A stretch of DNA of 64,000 nucleotides from Pomacea canaliculata (Eukaryota; Mollusca; Gastropoda; Architaenioglossa; Ampullariidae), in the NCBI RefSeq assembly GCF_003073045.1, contig NC_037593.1, forward strand, positions 20,825,027 through 20,889,026. The letters are read 5' to 3'. The notes below the pieces were generated by a model that saw nothing but the letters and a program-made list of their open reading frames with translations, had not been told where the DNA came from and did not search any database. The position numbers were made by a program, and so were the translations under genes. Below, piece after piece: positions 60,201 to 64,000 of the stretch. How positions within the stretch are numbered: position 1 is the stretch's first letter; each line of letters starts with the position of its first letter.

Positions 60201-62703
60201 CCACTCCTCCGCCTCAAGTTCCGTAATCGCTGACCTGCCGGCACTTCTAAGGGTAAGAGTCTAAGAGTCGGGAGCAGAGACGCTATGTAAACGTGATTAG
60301 CATTCACCAAAGGAACTAAAGCGTCTTTCATCTCAAAGTTGATGTGTTGAAGAACCGCTGCTTACTTTGTCCATGCCCACATCATCTGTCGGATGGTACG
60401 TAGTCTCCAAGAAAGAGAAAACATTGTTCGATGTTTCTCACTGTTACTATACATATTTTTATCTTCTTTTATATTTATATATATATTTCACCCTTATATA
60501 CATATATGGAAGAAGAGGCAGACGGTCACCAGCGGGAATGGGGACCCAATAATGTAGCGGTTAAAACACTCGCTTGTCATATATGCAGTGAGAGGTCCTG
60601 GGTTCAAATCTCGTCTTGGAATATTCGCAGTGCTGGTCGTCGGGCTTTTCTTTTCTCCGGTTTCCTCTCTACCCCACCCCGCTTTTCTCCTCCTAGTGCG
60701 AATTACCTCGAGGCTCCAGCTAAATCACCTTTCCTGTCAACTAACCAGCCACCCAACCAACGGTCGTCAGTCCGCTCAGGAGTATGGCTAGAACTCTCCC
60801 TGCTCTCCCAGCAAAATGTGATTTCTGCTTTATGGGGCCAAGCAAAGGGCGACTCTTCTACCTGCTGGTGAACCACTAACAGTTCTCGGTCATTAGGCGA
60901 TGGTATCGCTGCTTTTTTACTGTTGTCGGTCATTTAGGGAACATTGCCCTCGGGTGGATTTGGCAACTAATACAACATGAAGTCCCTAGCTATTGCCGAA
61001 TCTTTCCCCTTCTCTATCTCCCCTTTCCCCATAGTGCACAATCACCTCAAGGTGGAACCACTTTCCTGCTAAATAATTCTAACACTCGTCTTCTCACCCC
61101 TCCTTGCATTTGTTTGCCGGCAGCAAAAACGTGTTTTTTACACCAGGTATCAGAAATGGCCATTCCCCCGGAATCCAACCGGGAGAGGGAGGAGTCCGAC
61201 ATCTACCCCTGGATGACCGACGCCCGCAAGTCAAAGAAATCCACGAGACCCCCTGGTATAGCAGCCTCTACTTTTCGCAGCATTTCGTCCACTGCTTGCA
61301 TCTTATTCTTGGTTCTTGCATGAAGACAACTGTCAGGTCGCTTGGTCGCAGATATCAAAATGAAAAAACAAAACCAAAGTAAAATGACAGGACAGGAGTA
61401 ATGTTGGAAAGGAGAGTAGTAAAGCATATCTATAAATTCCACAAGGACAGCAGATGATTAATAATTAATAAAATCAATATGGCCTCCTGCCAATAAGAAA
61501 TAAACAGTTTTGCATTTTGAGCTATAGGAATTTGCATTAGTGTATAAATGCTCAAAATTTTAAAGTCATTTTTCACCTATACTATAGGTATTGTTGGCTG
61601 CTAGAGCAATGAATGGTTTGCATGTAGTGCTCATGTCAGTAAACTCACTTTTGTTTCCTACCAGTTGTATTTTTAAAGTTCATTGCTCCTTACGTCCATT
61701 ATGTCAGCTCTCGTCCTATCTCTTCGTCAGTTTGTTTTCTAAATACGTAAGCATCATTGTCAGGCAGTGTCAGCTGTATGGCCTGTCCATTCGCATTCAT
61801 GATCGTGCTTTATAACACTTGCCATTTTGTTCTTCTGTCGCTACAGATTTTACTTCAAGGTCAGTGCTACAATCTGGACACCCAAGTAATGGTAGAGACT
61901 CCATAGACTGTAATACCAACGTAGCAACTAGATTATGACTGTTAGTGGTTATTTTCAGTATCAGATATGCAGTTCGATTTGTTTTTACATTAAAACATCC
62001 TTTCAGATTATTAATTTGAGATCTGTTTTCTTGTAGACATCTTTTATTACCTATTCCTATATATATATATGCATGTTGTAGCTATACAGTTTCTTGTTCC
62101 CTACAGACATGATATGAAGAAAGAACATGGTAAGTCTGCTCCTTGCAGGTTCCTGTTTCACATTATTTTAGAAGGACCTGTGTTCTTGGCAAATTTCATT
62201 TGATTCTTTTCTCTTATTTCTCAATATTCATTTTACCATCTTGCTTTTTTCTTAATTGTTGAGAGTGGACTTTATAACAGTCACCACTATATCACGACCT
62301 GAAGCAATTTATATTAAAGATGTCAGCAAAGCTGAATCAACCTTTTACTCATTTAGTGCTTTAACACAAAGCATTAGAAATACTAATGGCATATATTCTC
62401 TAATTTTTGTGTTTAATAGCTCAAAAAATAAATTCCACTTGTTAAGTATCACAGACTTTGCTAAATAATCAGCCAGTCTGACGTATACCTGACAAAAGAT
62501 GAACTTCCTGTGTTTGCAGGTAAGAAGAAAAGTGTGAGTATAAAACCTCTGGCACAGCACAAAGCTCAATGTGACTACACATTTCTCTAAGTTTTAAGCT
62601 TAGATATTCTTTTGCTAGCTTTACACAGACATTAACATATTTACATTTACAATGTATTTAACTGCATAGCATTTTCTTGCAGAAAAAATGTCCCATCATG
62701 TAA
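51228..62703 (+). CDS. NDR/LATS-like pseudokinase, 19 predicted exons
   Basis: Exons: 51228-51328, 51484-51511, 51872-51985, 52426-52503, 53554-53677, 53884-54038, 54595-54688, 54925-54983, 55583-55796, 55955-56078, 56708-56803, 57356-57426, then the tail exons 58554-62703 annotated separately. All phases agree, giving 528 residues. Kinase landmarks: glycine loop 'GVGKYGE' (75-81), Lys97 in 'ALKCVK', helix-C Glu114 in 'NERNVL', 'LLEYVPGGNLDALL', DFG 207-209, and 'GTLDYKAPE' with APE at 263-265. 'DFWSFGICMYRMLFGHLPF' and 'QIVNWRTTLIFP' follow, then 'RLGANGCEEV' and 'FFEGVHW'. The long activation segment with 'RDRRAMVQLYQRR' and the 'VNWxxTLxFP' signature place it near the NDR/LATS group. The catalytic loop reads 'HRNIQLDV' instead of HRDIKPDN, so the catalytic Asp, Lys and metal-binding Asn are replaced. 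Phosphotransfer is therefore unlikely and a scaffold role is inferred. Exons 1-11 are firm; exon 12 and the tail are less certain. Confidence 0.75.
57252..57318. repeat. (GT)n-rich tract just before a pseudokinase exon
   Basis: GTGTGC/GTGTGT-rich sequence followed by a G-run, ending about 35 bases before the exon starting at 57356. The acceptor of that exon (accatgctag) therefore lacks a strong polypyrimidine tract. Confidence 0.85.
57706..57711 (+). promoter_or_regulatory. AATAAA, possible alternative polyA signal
   Basis: Lies 280 bases after exon 12 of the pseudokinase gene. If used, it would give a transcript ending before the CaaX tail. It may equally be an inert intronic hexamer. Confidence 0.3.
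58554..62703 (+). CDS. Predicted pseudokinase tail with micro-exons and CaaX end
   Basis: Exons: 58554-58620, 60171-60252, 61147-61255, 61847-61859 (13 nt), 62107-62129 (23 nt), 62520-62533 (14 nt), 62683-62703. Each has AG before and GT after (the last ends in TAA), and the seven junctions from exon 12 onward fit in phase. The product runs through a Ser-rich stretch ('SRLHHSSASSSVIADLP'), an acidic segment leading to 'SDIYPWMTDARKSKK', and basic 'RHDMKKEHGKKKSKKCPIM'. The last four residues, CPIM, form a CaaX box with Met at X, which favours farnesylation. The preceding lysines resemble a K-Ras4B-type membrane anchor. The canonical NDR hydrophobic motif is not seen. A polyA signal at 57706 could instead end a shorter transcript, with a stop at 57561-57563 if exon 12 is read through. 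It remains possible that this tail belongs to a separate gene. Confidence 0.5.
59000..59110 (-). mobile_element. tRNA-derived SINE-like fragment, minus strand
   Basis: On the minus strand it reads 'CTCAGGGTTCAGATCTCATC' then 'TCGGGACACTCTAT', matching the B-box context and tail of the elements at 28.1 kb and 60.6 kb. It lies in a pseudokinase intron. Confidence 0.5.
59636..59775 (+). mobile_element. Possible pogo-type MITE fragment
   Basis: 'AGTAATCCCTCGCTAATTTG' followed by two 'TATCGCGGG' words resembles the terminal pattern of some Tigger-type MITEs. Only one end is seen. Assignment is by recollection of the family pattern, so confidence is low. Confidence 0.3.
60541..60640 (+). mobile_element. 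tRNA-derived SINE-like element
   Basis: 'GTAGCGGTTAAAACACTCGC' (A-box-like head) is followed after about 30 bases by 'CCTGGGTTCAAATCTCG' (B box at 60601-60611). The related block 'CACCTCAAGGTGGAACCACTTTCCTGC' near 61041 may be its 3' part, in which case the element spans about 500 bases. It lies in a pseudokinase intron. Confidence 0.55.
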
Positions 62704-63841
62704 TCTGCAGCCCTTTATCATCTACAAGTGTGCAGCAACATTTAAAACCGTCTTCAAGAATAATCCCTACCATGAATCAGGAATGAAAAACAAGAAACAG
62801 CATTAGATCTCTCAACCTGATTGTTAAGAAACTGCTCAGAAGATTAAAAATAATTGTCCACATCAATGAACTTTTTTATTTTCAAATGGCAGTCATCTAC
62901 CACTTTAAAGTTACTATTTGAAATTTTTGTTGTGCCGTCTTCTCTACCTTGTAATTTTTATTTTTTCATCTTCTAATGCACTTCACATTTTAGACTTTGG
63001 ATGTGCAGCCTAGATATGCTGCAGTGTGTAACATCTCTACCAGCATATCTATGCAGACCAGACTTGGACGTCTAATTCATTTAACTGTATCCTATTCCCC
63101 GTCACCGGAACATATCGGTCACGTGATGTTTACTCTGCGGTAACGAACTCTTTCCTTTTTCCACCACCTACCATTGGATCATTCTAATCTGCATTGGAAA
63201 CACACCTCTTCCTTATGCATTACTCTAATACAGGCCACACCATGCTTATACCTTTTCCCCCTTTTGATCTTTCCTACTTTCTATATATAATCACAATGTT
63301 CTCGTTACTTGGTATTTTTTTTTTTTTAGACTCGCCTCCAGTACCACTGTTTATTCGTGACCCTTGTATGCTGTCCATGTTTCATTCCTTTTGTAAGAGC
63401 ATCCTCCATAGGAACATATTGTTAGTCTAGGGTAAATTTGGAAACGCTTGGTGTCAAGTTGTGCCCACTAGAACTGCGTTAACTTTCAAGTTTCAATGCA
63501 AAACTGCACAGAGCTTTATTTTTGTCTGGGTAATTTTAATTTGATGTGCACAAATATTTTAACCATCTGTTTAGTTCATTATCTTCTCCTTACAATCATC
63601 TCATTCTAGAGCTACAAATACCAAGCATCCTGTTCTTCCATTTGGCCAACATAAGGAAATGGATTAAAAATTAGTGCATGTTGCGATGGGTTGAACTGAT
63701 TCCTGGTTGCTTAAACCCTTTATGTAATATGATTTAAAAATCAAGTCTACTTAGAGAAACTGGACCTGTACATAGCTTAGCAACAAGCAGATCCACTCCA
63801 TTAATCAACTGCCAGACAAAAGATAATTTTAACAGCAGACA
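62704..63841. other. 3'UTR or spacer between convergent genes
   Basis: Contains the presumed 3'UTR of the pseudokinase gene. The only signal near its stop is the variant ATTAAA at 62843-62848; no canonical AATAAA was found on the plus strand in this interval. Nothing else is recognised. Confidence 0.4.
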
Positions 63842-63847
63842 TTTATT
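63842..63847 (-). promoter_or_regulatory. PolyA signal for the right-edge minus-strand gene
   Basis: AATAAA on the minus strand 16 bases after the predicted stop codon of the terminal exon at 63863-63921. Confidence 0.45.
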
Positions 63848-63862
63848 CTCCAAGTCAACGAT

Positions 63863-63921
63863 TTATGCTGTCGGTTGTTGCTGATCTCCAGATGGCATGT
63901 TGCGAATGATGTCAGAGTCAC
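63863..63921 (-). CDS. Terminal exon of an unidentified gene (partial)
   Basis: A strong minus-strand acceptor (pyrimidine-rich, ending tttatttcag) opens a 59-base exon. In the frame that stays open it encodes 'GDSDIIRNMPSGDQQQPTA' (first residue completed by the previous exon if that ends in G), then TAA. A polyA signal follows at once. The rest of the gene lies beyond the right edge. I do not recognise the C-terminus. The gene would converge with the pseudokinase gene. Confidence 0.4.
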
Positions 63922-64000
63922 CTGAAATAAAAAGGCCATGTGATAAGCATGGGGAAAAAAAAACAAAGCACTATGGATATGCTTATCAGAATTTGTGTTG

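Overview
This is a eukaryotic nuclear window, most likely from a lophotrochozoan animal and probably a gastropod mollusc. Small exons are separated by GT-AG introns of a few hundred bases to 1.5 kb. Simple repeats, minisatellites and tRNA-derived SINE-like pieces are abundant. Polyadenylation signals can be seen, and one gene encodes a conotoxin-style cystine-knot precursor. The taxon call is inference from gene content; no species-specific marker was recognised.

I rebuilt six protein-coding genes by joining exons whose splice sites and reading phases agree. They are: (1) a two-exon ankyrin-repeat protein, 15599-17240 (+), 214 aa; (2) a four-exon major-facilitator transporter of the MFSD4/NaGLT1 type, 22539-25338 (-), 480 aa; (3) a nine-exon N-acetylneuraminate lyase (NPL), 37216-41199 (+), 317 aa, apparently complete with its catalytic Tyr and Lys; (4) a three-exon secreted cystine-knot peptide precursor, 42785-45205 (+), 89 aa, with a TATA box and polyA signal; (5) an intronless Rab-like GTPase, 46995-47660 (-), 221 aa; (6) a 19-exon NDR/LATS-type kinase-fold protein, 51228-62703 (+), 528 aa, whose catalytic loop is degenerate (HRN instead of HRD) and whose predicted tail ends in a polybasic stretch and a CaaX box. 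A seventh gene is represented by one terminal exon at the right edge (63863-63921, -).

By region: 1-15.3 kb holds no gene I can support, only a decayed von Willebrand A-type fragment near 0.94-1.17 kb, minisatellites and microsatellites. From 15.3 to 25.3 kb lie the ankyrin and transporter genes, pointing toward each other across a 5 kb repeat-bearing spacer. From 25.4 to 35 kb is mobile DNA: short LTR-like direct repeats, a SINE-like piece, and a 6.0 kb DNA transposon (28914-34955). The transposon has CCCAGATAGCATG termini, arrays of AAAACGTTTT-like palindromes inside the ends, and a decayed two-gene cargo including a DUF4806-type protein. From 36 to 47.7 kb lie NPL, the knottin gene and the Rab-like gene; from 51 to 62.7 kb, the pseudokinase.

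The genes do not form a pathway. NPL is a cytosolic sialic-acid catabolic enzyme, the transporter is a predicted sugar-type carrier, the peptide is secreted, and the Rab-like protein and pseudokinase both end in predicted prenylation motifs. The most interesting signals are the pseudokinase with its micro-exon-encoded CaaX tail, the palindrome-ended DUF4806 transposon, the intact knottin precursor, and eleven exact TCACGTGA octamers in 64 kb where about one is expected.
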